Shown here one piece after another: positions 38,238 through 47,809 of a DNA stretch of 64,000 bases. The DNA comes from Albirhodobacter sp048262715 (GTDB taxonomy: Bacteria > Pseudomonadota > Alphaproteobacteria > Rhodobacterales > Rhodobacteraceae): contig JBLXEV010000006.1 of the NCBI GenBank assembly GCA_048262715.1, positions 42,556 through 106,555 of the forward strand. Direction: 5' to 3'. The stretch's first letter is position 1. Each line of letters opens with the position of its first letter. The notes beneath the pieces are model-generated. The model worked only from the letters and a program-made list of their open reading frames with translations, had not been told where the DNA came from and ran no database searches. The position numbers and the translations under genes are program-made.

Positions 38238-39131
38238 ATGTCCAATTCGCCCGCTTCCCAGAAGATTGACACCGCGCTTGCGGCCACTGCGGACTCTGGC
38301 CGATTTGATCCGCTTGTGTTCGATCAAAGCGGGGATGGCGCGCGGCAGATGATGCGGCTGATGGCGATTATGGAAGCGCTGCGCGATCCCGATCACGGCT
38401 GCCCTTGGGATATCGAGCAGGATTTCGCCTCCATCGCGCCCTATACGATTGAGGAAGCATACGAGGTCGCAGACGCAATCGCGCGCGGCGAGATGGGCGA
38501 GTTGCAGGGCGAATTGGGCGATCTGCTGCTACAGGTCGTCTATCACGCGCAGATGGGCACGGAATCGGGGCATTTCACCTTCGCCTCCGTCGCCCGTGCG
38601 ATCTCGGACAAGATGATCGCCCGCCACCCGCATGTGTTTGGCGATGAGAGCCGCGAGAAATCCGCCGAACAGCAGACCGCCGATTGGGAAGCGATCAAGG
38701 CAGCGGAGCGCGCCACCACGAAAGAAAAAGGCGTGCTCGACGGGGTGGCGCTCGGCCTGCCTGCGGCGCTGCGCGCGCTCAAGCTGCAAAAACGCGCGGC
38801 GCGGGTCGGGTTCGATTGGCCCTCGACCGATGAGGTACTCGACAAGATCGTCGAGGAATCCCGCGAGCTGGTCGAGGCGCGCGACACGCTCGGGCCAGAG
38901 GCAGTCGCGGAGGAGTTTGGCGATCTGATGTTCGTGATGGTCAATCTCGGACGGCATTTGGGCGTCGATGCCGAGGCGGCATTGCGCGGTGCGAATGAGA
39001 AATTTACCCGTAGGTTCAAATATATCGAGGCCGAACTTAAAGAAAAGGGTTCCTCCCCCGATCAAAGCGATCTGGCGGAGATGGATGCGCTTTGGGATGC
39101 GGCGAAGCGGGTTGATAAAGGGCTGGCGTAA
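38238..39131 (+). CDS. mazG: Nucleoside triphosphate pyrophosphohydrolase MazG
   Basis: House-cleaning NTP pyrophosphatase of 297 residues. The ATG at 38238 follows GCCGAGG; the longer frame upstream is antisense to the amidohydrolase. Two tandem MazG domains are present: the N-terminal one with PYTIEEAYEVADAI and GELGDLLLQV (metal-binding E72, E73, E76, E92, D95) and a C-terminal one with IVEESRELVEA and EEFGDLMFVMVNL. Confidence 0.93.
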   Translation: MSNSPASQKIDTALAATADSGRFDPLVFDQSGDGARQMMRLMAIMEALRDPDHGCPWDIEQDFASIAPYTIEEAYEVADAIARGEMGELQGELGDLLLQVVYHAQMGTESGHFTFASVARAISDKMIARHPHVFGDESREKSAEQQTADWEAIKAAERATTKEKGVLDGVALGLPAALRALKLQKRAARVGFDWPSTDEVLDKIVEESRELVEARDTLGPEAVAEEFGDLMFVMVNLGRHLGVDAEAALRGANEKFTRRFKYIEAELKEKGSSPDQSDLAEMDALWDAAKRVDKGLA

Positions 39132-39300
39132 ACCGCTTAGTGGCAGGGCGGTGATGCCAAATAGCGGCCGTTTTTAACCGCTATGGCCCGATATTCGGCG
39201 TTGTTTGCACATACCTCGCCCCCTATTTATCGCCACGCCAATTCCAGTTTTTTGATTGGCCCAAATCTCATTCCCACGGACTTAAGGCCCAACCCGAGTT

Positions 39301-40278
39301 ATGCCGCTTACATTTTTCAAGATCTTTTTGCCCGCTGTCAGTCTGGCCTGCGTGACGCTTGGCCTTTACCTGATCGCCCTCTGGTTGGGGGTCGAGACGG
39401 TAAGCTGGCTATTCTTGCTGGGGTTTCCTGCGATTGCAGGCTTCATCATCATGTGGTTTCGACCCCAAAACACCTTCAAGACTTTTGGTGCCAGCCTCGC
39501 TTGGCTGATCGGGACGATGTGGCTTGCCGTGGCGCTCTCGTTGATCAGTGGTTTGGAGGGCATGATCTGCGTCGCAATGGCGCTTTTCCCGATCATCATC
39601 GGCACGCTGGTCGGCGGCCTCCTCTATCTTCTGGTCCTGCGGTGGCGCGGCCGCTCGCAAACCCGACTGATGGCGGTGACCCTCCCGCTGCTCGCGCTCG
39701 GTTTACTCGATATCGCCCCCGTCCCGCCCCAAACCTACGCGATTTCAAACACCGTTCTCATAAATGCGCCGCCGGCACTTGTCTTCGAGATGCTCAAGAC
39801 CATTCCCGATATTACGCCCGATGAGATGCCCACGCGGATCTCGCATCTGCTCGGCGTGCCCAAGCCAACCCAAGCGATTTGGGAAGAGCGCCCCGAGGGC
39901 GCGATCCGGCATTCCTATTGGGGGGATGGCGTTCGGTTTGATGAGCGGATCACGGCTTTCGAGCAGGACCGCCGCATCGCGTGGGATTTCGAATTCCCCG
40001 AAGGCTGGATCGAAGAGGGGATCGAAGACCCGCATATCACCGTTGGTGGCCGCTATTTCGATGTGCTTTCCGGCGAGTATCGCGTTGAGGATATGGGCGG
40101 GAAGACGCGGCTAACGCTTACCACATTGACCTATGACAGTTCACGGCTGGGGCAGTATGCAAAATTCTGGCATGTCTTCTTCTTCGACGACTTCCACGAG
40201 ACGATCCTGTCGGTTGTCCGATCACGCGCAGAGCGCAGCGCTTCCGCTTTGACGGACGCAGTCACAGCAGGGTTTTGA
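39301..40278 (+). CDS. Membrane protein with C-terminal SRPBCC-like domain
   Basis: Protein of 325 residues. The first half is membrane-embedded, with about five hydrophobic helices up to residue 140. The second half, from NTVLINAPPALVFEMLKTIPDI, resembles a START/SRPBCC fold that binds hydrophobic ligands. An ATG at 39301 is used. Its 3' end overlaps the converging TauE gene by 17 bases. Ligand and role are unknown. Confidence 0.65.
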   Translation: MPLTFFKIFLPAVSLACVTLGLYLIALWLGVETVSWLFLLGFPAIAGFIIMWFRPQNTFKTFGASLAWLIGTMWLAVALSLISGLEGMICVAMALFPIIIGTLVGGLLYLLVLRWRGRSQTRLMAVTLPLLALGLLDIAPVPPQTYAISNTVLINAPPALVFEMLKTIPDITPDEMPTRISHLLGVPKPTQAIWEERPEGAIRHSYWGDGVRFDERITAFEQDRRIAWDFEFPEGWIEEGIEDPHITVGGRYFDVLSGEYRVEDMGGKTRLTLTTLTYDSSRLGQYAKFWHVFFFDDFHETILSVVRSRAERSASALTDAVTAGF

Positions 40279-41077
40279 CGAGCATCCGCAGCGCGACGAA
40301 GAGCAAGAACCCCGCGAAGATCCGCTTGAGCGGTTTGGGGTTCAAACGATGCGCTAGGGCGGCCCCCCAAGGTGCTGTGATCAATGTCATCGAGATCGTG
40401 ATGATGAAGGCGGGGATATTGATCGCACCGATCGTGTAGGGCGGCGCGCCGGGGACAGAGGTCAGCAAGAAGGCCACCGCCGAGGGCACCGCAATCGCCA
40501 CGCCAAACCCTGCCGCTGTCGCCACAGCGCGGTGGATCGGCACGTTATGCAGCGCCATGGTCGGCACTGCGAGCGATCCGCCCCCCACCCCGAGCAGCAC
40601 CGAGAGACAGCCGATCATCGCGGCCCAAAGCCCGCGCCCGACGCCCTTTGGCATCTCCTCCGCCAGCCGCCATTCGGCTTTCCCCAGCGCCATATAGAGC
40701 GCGATCACGGTGACCAGCACCCCGAAAATCAGCTTGAGCGTCTCCGACGGCAGGTGTGAAACCACAAGCACCCCAACCAGCGCACCCGCGCCGATATAGG
40801 GGGCCCAGCCGCGCAGAATATCCCAATCTACCGCGCCTCTCCGGTGATGCGCCATCACCGATCGCGCGGAGGTGACGATAATCGTGGCCAGTGACGTCGC
40901 GAGGCAGACCCGCATGATCTCGCCCTCGCCGTAGCCCGCCGCCGTGAACAGCGCGAGATAGGCAGGCACCAGAACAACGCCGCCGCCAACCCCCAAGAGC
41001 CCCGCCAAAATCCCCGCAAACGCCCCCATTACCATCAGGATTGCGAGCAACAGCAGCAGATCAGGAACAGAAGTCAT
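40262..41077 (-). CDS. TauE/SafE family anion exporter
   Basis: Integral membrane protein of 271 residues with about eight helices. The family motifs are GLLGVGGGVVLVPAYLALF (about 27-45) and the second half-repeat LGVGGGSLAVPTMALHN. Members export sulfite, sulfoacetate or similar organosulfur anions. It is isolated, so the substrate is not indicated. Confidence 0.9.
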   Translation of the reverse strand: MTSVPDLLLLLAILMVMGAFAGILAGLLGVGGGVVLVPAYLALFTAAGYGEGEIMRVCLATSLATIIVTSARSVMAHHRRGAVDWDILRGWAPYIGAGALVGVLVVSHLPSETLKLIFGVLVTVIALYMALGKAEWRLAEEMPKGVGRGLWAAMIGCLSVLLGVGGGSLAVPTMALHNVPIHRAVATAAGFGVAIAVPSAVAFLLTSVPGAPPYTIGAINIPAFIITISMTLITAPWGAALAHRLNPKPLKRIFAGFLLFVALRMLVKTLL

Positions 41078-41185
41078 ATCAGGTCGCTTTCAATGGCATT
41101 TCGAAGAAATGGCGTATCAGGGTTTTGGCGCGTTCGGCGCGGCGAGACGAAGCAATCGGCCTTGCGCAGCGCGCGCCCGCTTGGC

Positions 41186-42268
41186 TTACGCCTCCGCTGC
41201 CTCCGCTGCAAGTTTGCCCGCCCGCACGGCCTCGAGTGCCGCATCATAATCAGCCAACTCGCCGCTTGAGGCCCGCTCCGAGAGCACCCGCTTCCACTGC
41301 CGCGCATTCGGGCGGCCATGGAACAGCCCGAGCATATGGCGGGTGAAATGGTGCATTTTGCCCCCGCGCGCGAGGTGATCGGCGATATGGCCGCGCATCA
41401 CATCGGCGATCTCGAACGGATCGCGGGGGGTGAAATCGCCGCCATCGGCCTGCGGATAAAGCACATCCGCCGCGCCCAGAATATTATAGGGTTCGTGATA
41501 GGCCGCACGGCCAATCATCACCCCATCAAGCCCTTGGTCCAACAGCGCCTTCGCCTGATCGAGCGTGCCAACACCGCCATTCAGCGACAGGTGCATATCG
41601 GGAAACGCGCGCTTCATCTGATGCACAAGATCGTAATCCAGCGGCGGAATCTCACGGTTGTCGCGCGGCGAGAGCCCTTGCAGCCACGCTTTGCGGGCGT
41701 GAATCGTGACGCGGCTCACCCCTGCCGCGCGCACGGCCTCCAAGAATCGTGGCAAAACCTCCTGCGGCTCCTGATCGTCCACCCCGATCCGGCATTTTAC
41801 CGTTACTTCGACGCGCGCCTGCGCGATCATCTCGGCCACGCAATCCGCGACCAGTTCGGGGGTTTTCATCAACACCGCCCCGAAGGCGCCCGATTGCACA
41901 CGGTCCGAGGGGCAGCCGCAATTCAGGTTGATCTCGTCATAGCCCCAATCGCCCGCAATCCGCACCGCCTGCGACAGCTCCTTGGGGTCAGACCCGCCCA
42001 GTTGAAGCGCCACCGGATGCTCGGCCTCGTGGTAATCCAGAAGCATCTCGCGCTTGCCGTTGATCACCGCGGGCGCGGTGACCATCTCGGTATAAAGCAG
42101 GGTCTGCCGCGAGATTTCGCGGTGGAACAGGCGGCAGTTGCGATCTGTCCAATCCATCATCGGCGCGACGGAGAGGCGCGCGGCATGGCGGGTGGCACGG
42201 TGGGTCGCTGCGATCTGCGAGGCCGCCTGCGCGCCTGCCTCAACCTGTGAAATCTTTGGATCTGCCAT
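41186..42268 (-). CDS. dusA: tRNA-dihydrouridine synthase DusA
   Basis: Flavoenzyme reducing uridines in the tRNA D-loop, 360 residues. I use the ATG at 42268 (MADPKISQVEAG); a longer frame begins at 42352. The family core starts at LSVAPMMDWTDRNCRLFHR, and the catalytic Cys is in NLNCGCPSDRVQSGAFGA. The FMN-binding NGGVGTLDQ and GVMIGRAAYHEPY motifs follow. The RLFHREIS and C-terminal HFTRHMLGLFHGRPNARQWK segments fit DusA rather than DusB. Confidence 0.92.
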   Translation of the reverse strand: MADPKISQVEAGAQAASQIAATHRATRHAARLSVAPMMDWTDRNCRLFHREISRQTLLYTEMVTAPAVINGKREMLLDYHEAEHPVALQLGGSDPKELSQAVRIAGDWGYDEINLNCGCPSDRVQSGAFGAVLMKTPELVADCVAEMIAQARVEVTVKCRIGVDDQEPQEVLPRFLEAVRAAGVSRVTIHARKAWLQGLSPRDNREIPPLDYDLVHQMKRAFPDMHLSLNGGVGTLDQAKALLDQGLDGVMIGRAAYHEPYNILGAADVLYPQADGGDFTPRDPFEIADVMRGHIADHLARGGKMHHFTRHMLGLFHGRPNARQWKRVLSERASSGELADYDAALEAVRAGKLAAEAAEA

Positions 42269-42403
42269 ACTCGCCTGCTCGCTGTTTCTGCGCAAGGGTG
42301 CGGATTTGCCCTTGAGAGAAAGGGCAACCGCAGCCGGAGGCGCTTGTAACAAGGATCGGCCTCGGATTTCCAGCCCTATCCGCGCCGCACCCCGCCCTAC
42401 ACG

Positions 42404-43231
42404 CTAGCGTGAAAAACTGATCGGCAACGAGAAGCTAAAACTCCCGCCGCCCAAGCCTTTGGGCGCTGAGGGGAACTTGCCTGCCCGCTGGACAGACTCC
42501 ACCGCCGCCGCATCCAGCGCTGCATTGCCGGAGGATTGCGCCAGCGAAACCCCCGTCAGCGCGCCCGCCGCATTCACGGAAAGGCGCACCACCGCGCGGC
42601 CTGACGCCCGACCCGCCGCCGAAGGGTAGCGTTTGCGACGCTCGATCTTGGCACGGATCGCCGCACCCCAGCTCGCGCGCAGGTCGTTTTGCTTGGCTTT
42701 CGAGACGGTCGCGGCCTGCGCGGCCCCGCCTGCCCCCGCCGTAGCTCCGCCGCCGGATCCGGCGGCTTTCTGGCCTTTCGCGCCTGCGACTTGACGCGAT
42801 TGCGGCTTTTTCTCGCGCTTGGGCGGCGCGGTCTTTTGAACCTCTTTCGGCGGCGTGGCCTTGCGCTCCGGCTTGGGCGGCGGCTTGATCGCCTCGACCT
42901 GCGGGATCGGCGGGGCCGTCTCCAACACCGGCAATGTCGGCAGCGGCGGCAGATCGGCCACCGGCACCGAAGGCGGCGGCAGGTCGATCTGCGGCGGGGC
43001 TAGCGGCAATTCCATCTGCGGTTCTGGCAGTTGCGGGCTGTCAAAGGCCTCAATCATCGCGGTCAGCGTGGCGTTGCCCGCCTCCACGGAGACCAGCGCC
43101 TCGCCGCCCTCACCCGAAGCCATGGCCGCGCCCTCGACCTGCTGGGTAAACCCGAACCCCGCGACGTGAAGCGCGATGGAGATCACCGCGCAGCCCCCGA
43201 AAACAGCCCTACTCGACATGCCAACGGCCAT
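42404..43231 (-). CDS. tonB: TonB family energy transducer
   Basis: Periplasm-spanning protein of 275 residues. One N-terminal helix is followed by a long Pro/Lys-rich region (about 65-150, PPPKPERKATPPKEVQKT) and a C-terminal TonB domain (RKRYPSAAGRASGRAVVRLSVNAAGAL ... SSGNAALDAAAVESVQRAGKFP). It couples ExbBD proton-motive force to outer-membrane receptors. The start overlaps the exbD2 stop (TGATG). No TonB-dependent receptor is in the window. Confidence 0.9.
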   Translation of the reverse strand: MAVGMSSRAVFGGCAVISIALHVAGFGFTQQVEGAAMASGEGGEALVSVEAGNATLTAMIEAFDSPQLPEPQMELPLAPPQIDLPPPSVPVADLPPLPTLPVLETAPPIPQVEAIKPPPKPERKATPPKEVQKTAPPKREKKPQSRQVAGAKGQKAAGSGGGATAGAGGAAQAATVSKAKQNDLRASWGAAIRAKIERRKRYPSAAGRASGRAVVRLSVNAAGALTGVSLAQSSGNAALDAAAVESVQRAGKFPSAPKGLGGGSFSFSLPISFSR

Positions 43232-43773
43232 CACTTCGCCTCCTGCGCCGCAGCGGGCGCTTGCTCAAGCGTTTGCGCGGAGGCGTCTGTTTCACCCTCC
43301 GCAGGCACTTGCGTCACCAATCCGACATCGCTGAACCCCGCCGCCGCGAGACGCCCGACCAGCCGCGCGAGATCCGGCACCGGCAGCGCCGCATCTGCGC
43401 GCAACAGAAGCTCCGGTGGCATGGCTTTACAGTCGGCCCCCTCACAATATTCGTCGCGCGCCGAGATAAGCGCCGCGATGGCATCACTCGTGGCAGGCGT
43501 TACCACATCGCCCTGCGCATCCCCGCCCTGCTCACCCCCAGACGCCGCATCTTCAACCCCGTTGAACGCCAAACGCCCCTGCGCATCGGTGTATAGGGTG
43601 AAGCTGCCATTCGCCTCCTCTGTCAAATGCGCCTCAGGGCTGGAGACCTCGAACGGCTCCGGCGGGGTCATCTCCGCCGAAATCAGGAAGAAGATCAGCA
43701 GCAAAAACACCACGTTGATCATCGGCAGCAGGTTATCGCCACCACGGCGCGGGGTGTCATCTGGAAATAGCAT
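43231..43773 (-). CDS. exbD2: ExbD/TolR-like protein with Asn in place of the essential Asp
   Basis: Protein of 180 residues with a single helix and a large, acidic periplasmic part. The helix reads LLPMINVVFLLLIFFL; in ExbD this position is Asp (D25 in E. coli), the only proton-carrying residue. Here it is Asn. The C-terminal tail (VPAEGETDASAQTLEQAPAA) is low complexity. The gene is three bases after a normal exbD and overlaps tonB, so both ExbD versions are co-expressed. Confidence 0.85.
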   Translation of the reverse strand: MLFPDDTPRRGGDNLLPMINVVFLLLIFFLISAEMTPPEPFEVSSPEAHLTEEANGSFTLYTDAQGRLAFNGVEDAASGGEQGGDAQGDVVTPATSDAIAALISARDEYCEGADCKAMPPELLLRADAALPVPDLARLVGRLAAAGFSDVGLVTQVPAEGETDASAQTLEQAPAAAQEAK

Positions 43774-43776
43774 CTC

Positions 43777-44157
43777 TCACTCCACCACAACGAGGCGTGT
43801 CAGCCCTGCGGTCCGCAGATGGTCGATCACGGTGACCAGATCCTGCGTGCTCGCCCCGCGGCCGCGCAGCGCGACAGGGTCTTCCGGCCCCGCCATCAAC
43901 ATCCCCAATTGCGCCGCCAAATCGCCGCGCGGCATCGTCGACCCGTTCAGTTTGATCGAGCCGCCCTCGCCGACATCCACCAGCCGCAGCGGGCCATCCC
44001 ATGCCGCCTGCGCGCCGCCCCCTGTGAGCAGCGGCACGGTGCGATCTTGCGAGAATCGCGAGGCGAGCATGAAGAACACCAACAGCAGGAAAACGACGTC
44101 AATCATCGGGGTGAGATCGGGGCGCCGTCGGCGCGCGGGGGCTTCGATTTGGAACAT
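43777..44157 (-). CDS. exbD1: Biopolymer transport protein ExbD
   Basis: Normal-length ExbD of 126 residues. The membrane helix DLTPMIDVVFLLLVFFM contains the conserved proton-carrying Asp. The periplasmic domain is compact (VALRGRGASTQDLVTVIDHL). It works with ExbB and TonB. It begins 66 bases after exbB. Confidence 0.92.
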   Translation of the reverse strand: MFQIEAPARRRRPDLTPMIDVVFLLLVFFMLASRFSQDRTVPLLTGGGAQAAWDGPLRLVDVGEGGSIKLNGSTMPRGDLAAQLGMLMAGPEDPVALRGRGASTQDLVTVIDHLRTAGLTRLVVVE

Positions 44158-44223
44158 GAGGATCGTCTCGCAGCGAATTGACTTAATTTATAAAAAAGCG
44201 GAGCGCATACCCCGCTTGGGATA

Positions 44224-44937
44224 TCACTCAGCCGCGACCATCGCCTCAGAAGGTTGCTCTTTCGCGGGCAGGCTGCGCGCGGGGCGCGGCACGAAAACGC
44301 GGGTCGCGCAATCTTCCATATCGTGACGCACGCGGGCCAAAACCGCATCGAACCACGTCAGCGCAATCTGCGCCGGAATCGCAACGGCCATCCCTGCGGC
44401 GGTGGTCAAAAGCGCCTCCCAGATCCCGCCCGCGAGTGTCGCCGGATCGGCGCGGGTGCCCGCCTCTTGCAGCGCTTGGAACGCCGAAATCATCCCCGTG
44501 ACCGTGCCGAACAGCCCGAGCAGCGGGCCAATGGTGGCAAAAAGTTCGAGCGCTCGCAGCCCTGCACGGGCGCGCTCCAGCAGCCCGCGCGCCACGCGGA
44601 GCGTCTCCGCCTGCGCCGCCTCCACGCTCAATGCCGGATCGCTGGCGGCCAACATCGCCGCATGGGCAAGTCGCGCGCGCAAAGAGCGCCGCCCCTGCAA
44701 GACGCTGACCGCCGCGCCGCGCTCGCTGCGCGCCCAAAGCGCCAAGGCGCGCTCTGTCTGCGCGCCGCCTGACCAAGCGCCGAACCACATCAATTGCAGC
44801 GCTTTCCACAAAGCGACGGTCAAGGTCAGCACCGAGAGCGCGGCGATGGCCCACATGGCAGGCCCGCCCATTTTGAGAAAACCGGTGACCGATCCGACGA
44901 TCGGTTCCATGAAAGACGACAGGGTTTCAGGTGGCAT
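44224..44937 (-). CDS. exbB: MotA/TolQ/ExbB proton channel family protein
   Basis: Three-helix proton-channel protein of 237 residues. The first helix is MWAIAALSVLTLTVALWKAL. The conserved channel helices include LFATIGPLLGLFGTVTGMISAFQ and GIWEALLTTAAGMAVAIPAQIA. AAGGAGG precedes either a GTG (44940) or the ATG used here. It heads the exbB-exbD-exbD-tonB operon. Confidence 0.92.
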   Translation of the reverse strand: MPPETLSSFMEPIVGSVTGFLKMGGPAMWAIAALSVLTLTVALWKALQLMWFGAWSGGAQTERALALWARSERGAAVSVLQGRRSLRARLAHAAMLAASDPALSVEAAQAETLRVARGLLERARAGLRALELFATIGPLLGLFGTVTGMISAFQALQEAGTRADPATLAGGIWEALLTTAAGMAVAIPAQIALTWFDAVLARVRHDMEDCATRVFVPRPARSLPAKEQPSEAMVAAE

Positions 44938-44998
44938 CACGCGCCCCTCCTTAATCTGAGTTAATCAGTCGGGTATTTTCAAATGCACAGAGAGTCAA

Positions 44999-45127
44999 GC
45001 CATCGAACCGCAGATCCATGGCACCAAGCTCGTTGGCACCGGCGCGAAATCCGACCTCGCCGCACTGCGCGGCGTCGCCGAGGCCATGGGCTGGATTATA
45101 GCCCCCGGCAAAAGCCGCCCTGTTTGA
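44999..45127 (+). pseudogene. Possible 3' gene remnant
   Basis: One frame reads coherently as IEPQIHGTKLVGTGAKSDLA followed by ALRGVAEAMGWIIAPGKSRPV and a TGA, with ordinary codon use but no start codon or ribosome-binding site and no upstream continuation. It looks like the end of a gene whose 5' part is lost. I do not recognise the family. Confidence 0.3.
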
Positions 45128-45287
45128 GACGCGCCCTATCAGGCACTCGATTTGCGATACCGTTCAAAAGGCGGCACGTGCCCAGTGATGCGCCCCTCGA
45201 TGTGACCCGTGACGAACCCCAGGACGGAACCCTAGGATACTGGGTAAACTTTAGGGATGTCATTTGAATCCCGCTTGCCTTTTCCGT

Positions 45288-45309
45288 CGTAAATACATAC
45301 TAATGGATA
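45288..45309 (+). promoter_or_regulatory. Upstream motif shared by the repeat-protein genes
   Basis: CGTAAATACATACTAATG followed by GATA resembles CGTAATACATACTTAAGATT at 62475 and ACATACTTTAGTTTCAACC at 60781, each upstream of a repeat-protein gene. Possible promoter or regulator site, 140 bases before the start. Confidence 0.4.
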
Positions 45310-45447
45310 GAGATATGCAATTTTCACCGCGACGATCGATACCTGCGTGAGGAAATGGCGTGTCTCTCGAGTCGAGATGGTGGGTGACACGCACGGTATC
45401 TATCGGGCCAATTCACACAAACCCATCCTAAAGTATGGAGCGTCGTT

Positions 45448-47809
45448 GTGCCGGCAGAAACCGACCAGACCACAGACCAAGCCACGAGCGAAGAGCGCGC
45501 AACACATGGCGCCCCTTCCCCGCTGGGCGGTGCGGACCGGACGGATGCAGCGGCTTCCGTCGCGCAAGCTGCTGCTTTTACGAGCCTTCCCGCCTCTCGG
45601 GCCGAGCGTGGCGATCTTCCCAGCCGCTCCAACAGCGCCGCCACGACAGCGATGGCCGGCGCGATCGGAATGGGGCTCGCGATGCAAAGTGGCTCGCAAG
45701 ACGGGCTCGCGGCTTTTGCCAAAACATCTGACGGCCTGACCGACGGCGCGCCGCTTCCGCAAGGAAAATCGGCCTCGAAACCCGCTCTGCACGCCGCGCA
45801 TCAGGCCGAAGGCGACGCGGTGAGCGTCGCCGCAGCAGCCGTCACGGCGCAGGATATCACGAGCGCTACAGATTCCACCGGCGTGACGGCTGATGCGTCC
45901 GTTGACGGCGATTCTCTTGCGTTAAACCTCGAAGCAACGGGCCGCTTGGGCAGCGCCTCAGGCGACCGTCCTTATATCGAAACTCCTCAGGCACGGCTAA
46001 GCACTGACGCCGCAGTCCAGACACAACAGGCCACGAACGACAGCTCGGCGACGATCAACACCCCCGCCCCCCAACCAAATGGCCCGCAGCCCAACACAGG
46101 TGGCGCCGTTGCGCCGGACGGTGCGGAGGAAGCACCCCCCCCCGCAGAAACGGCCGAAGATATTACCGAAAGCGCGACTGACGTGGTCGGGGAGGTTGTC
46201 GGCGATCTAGGGGAAACCGTAGGCGACGTAATTGATACCGTGACCGATGTCGTCGAGACCGTAACAGACGTGGTTGAGGATGTCGTCGAGACTGTGACGG
46301 AGGTCGTGGAGGATGTCGTCGACGTCGTGACGGACGTTGTCGAGGACGTGGTGGATATCGTTGAGGACGTTGTGGAGACGGTCGTCGATGTCGTCGAAGA
46401 TGTGATTGACGTCGTGGGCGACGTGGTCGGATCAGTCGGCGGCGTTATTGGCGGTGTCGGCGATGCTGTGGGCGACGTGGTCGGATCGGTCGGCNNNNNN
46501 NNNNNNNNNNNNNNNNNNNNNNNNNNNNNNNNNNNNNNNNNNNNNNNNNNNNNNNNNNNNNNNNNNNNNNNNNNNNNNNNNNNNNNNNNNNNNNGATGTG
46601 GTTGGCGGCGTCGGCGAGACCGTGGGCGACGTGGTCGGATCGGTCGGCGATGTGGTTGGCGGCGTCGGCGAGACCGTGGGCGACGTGGTCGGATCGGTCG
46701 GCGATGTGGTTGGCGGCGTCGGCGACGCAGTTGGTGATATTTTGGGCTCCCTGACGGGAGAAGAAGGCCCAATTGAGACGGTGCTAGACACCGTCACGGG
46801 CGAAGACGGGCTATTGGGCGGCGTGCTTGGAGGGCTGCTCGGGGGCAGCGGCGGTGGTGGATTGCTCGGCGGCGGGTTGCTCGGCGGCGGCGGGCTTCTT
46901 GGAGGACTGACAGGAAACTTGGGGACGTTCAGTGCAAGCGGATCAGGCAATGTCGCCGGATCCGGCGCAACGCCTCTCGCAGCGACGGTGGAGAGTGTCG
47001 TCGTAACGCCTGTTGTTGCAACAGATATCTCGGCAGACCTCTCATCCGAAGCCGCGACGGAACTCGTTCAAGACACAGTTACGGAAATCACCGAGACGCT
47101 GGGTGAAACCCTAGAACCTACGCTGGGCCTGACCAACGTCGATGTGACGGATGTGATCCCTGACGAAATTTTGGACGGGCTTGACGATTCCGTCGATACT
47201 TTGCTCGGCGGGCTTCTGTCGGGACTGACGCCGGGCCTTTTGGGCGAGGCGCCACTGGATGCCGGCGGGATGGAGATTGCCGGTCATGATACGGTCATGG
47301 CTGACCTGTTGAGCGATGAAGATGTGTTCGGCCTCGATGCTGCGCTGGGTGATCTGGGGGATGCGCTCGGCGGCGCGGGGTCAGGCGATAGTTTTGCGGA
47401 TCTCATGAGCGGTGACGCGTTGACGGGCAGCCTCGTCGATACCGGCCTCATCCCCGAGGATGCGACCGACATCGCCCTCTTCACCCCCGACCCCGAGATC
47501 GACAGCCTGCTAAACGATATTCTCGGCGCGGGCACTGAAGAGATCTACGGCACGGCGGCCGAGTTCGACGCGCTCTTGGGTGGTTTGACAGGGGATACGC
47601 TTGCAGAGACGCTGACTGAGACCGCAGGGATATTGGGCGATGAGGCCAGTGACTTTGAAGGGTCGGATGCAGACCCGAGCGATGCACCGATGTTGGGCGA
47701 GACGGCCATCGAGCAAGCACTCGGAACGCTGTTCAGCGACGCAAACGACCAAGCACATTCATTGCTGGATGGCCTAAATCTACTGCACTCTGCGGATACG
47801 CCAGACTAA
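45448..47809 (+). CDS. Large repetitive probable surface protein with Val/Asp/Glu repeats (contains assembly gap)
   Basis: At least 753 residues, excluding the unknown length inside the N-run. GTG start with GGAG seven bases upstream. Order: a Ser/Ala/Thr-rich N-terminal region with a short hydrophobic Gly/Ala/Met segment near residue 70 (AMAGAIGMGLAMQ); a region of alternating Val-Val and acidic residues from about 244 (DVVETVTDVVEDVV...); tandem 18-residue units (DVVGGVGETVGDVVGSVG); a Gly/Leu-rich stretch (LLGGGLLGGGGLLGG); and an acidic C-terminus. No signal peptide is evident and there are very few basic residues after the N-terminus, as in type I secretion substrates. The frame shifts across the 100-N placeholder, which is an assembly artefact. 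Function is inferred from context. Confidence 0.7.
46177..46734 (+). repeat. Val/Asp/Glu tandem repeats, 54-base units
   Basis: Degenerate short repeats in the first part grade into near-identical 54-base units (46595-46648, 46649-46702, then a partial unit) encoding DVVGGVGETVGDVVGSVG. The unit phase is preserved on both sides of the gap. Confidence 0.85.
46495..46594. other. Assembly gap (100 N) in a repeat
   Basis: A run of exactly 100 Ns. It starts at the end of one 54-base repeat unit and stops at the beginning of another, and 100 is not divisible by three, so it is a placeholder of unknown true size, probably a whole number of units. Confidence 0.9.

Larger units (their letters stand above)
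44941..45447. other. Boundary region between the TonB operon and the repeat-protein locus
   Basis: Stretch of 507 bases. It contains a possible gene remnant (44999-45127) and an AT-rich upstream region for the next gene with CGTAAATACATACTAATG at 45288. No intact gene is recognised. Confidence 0.5.

Noticed and set aside
46495..46594. Frameshift in the Val/Asp/Glu repeat gene
   Set aside because: The apparent shift is produced by the 100-N placeholder; repeat phase and reading frame agree on both sides.
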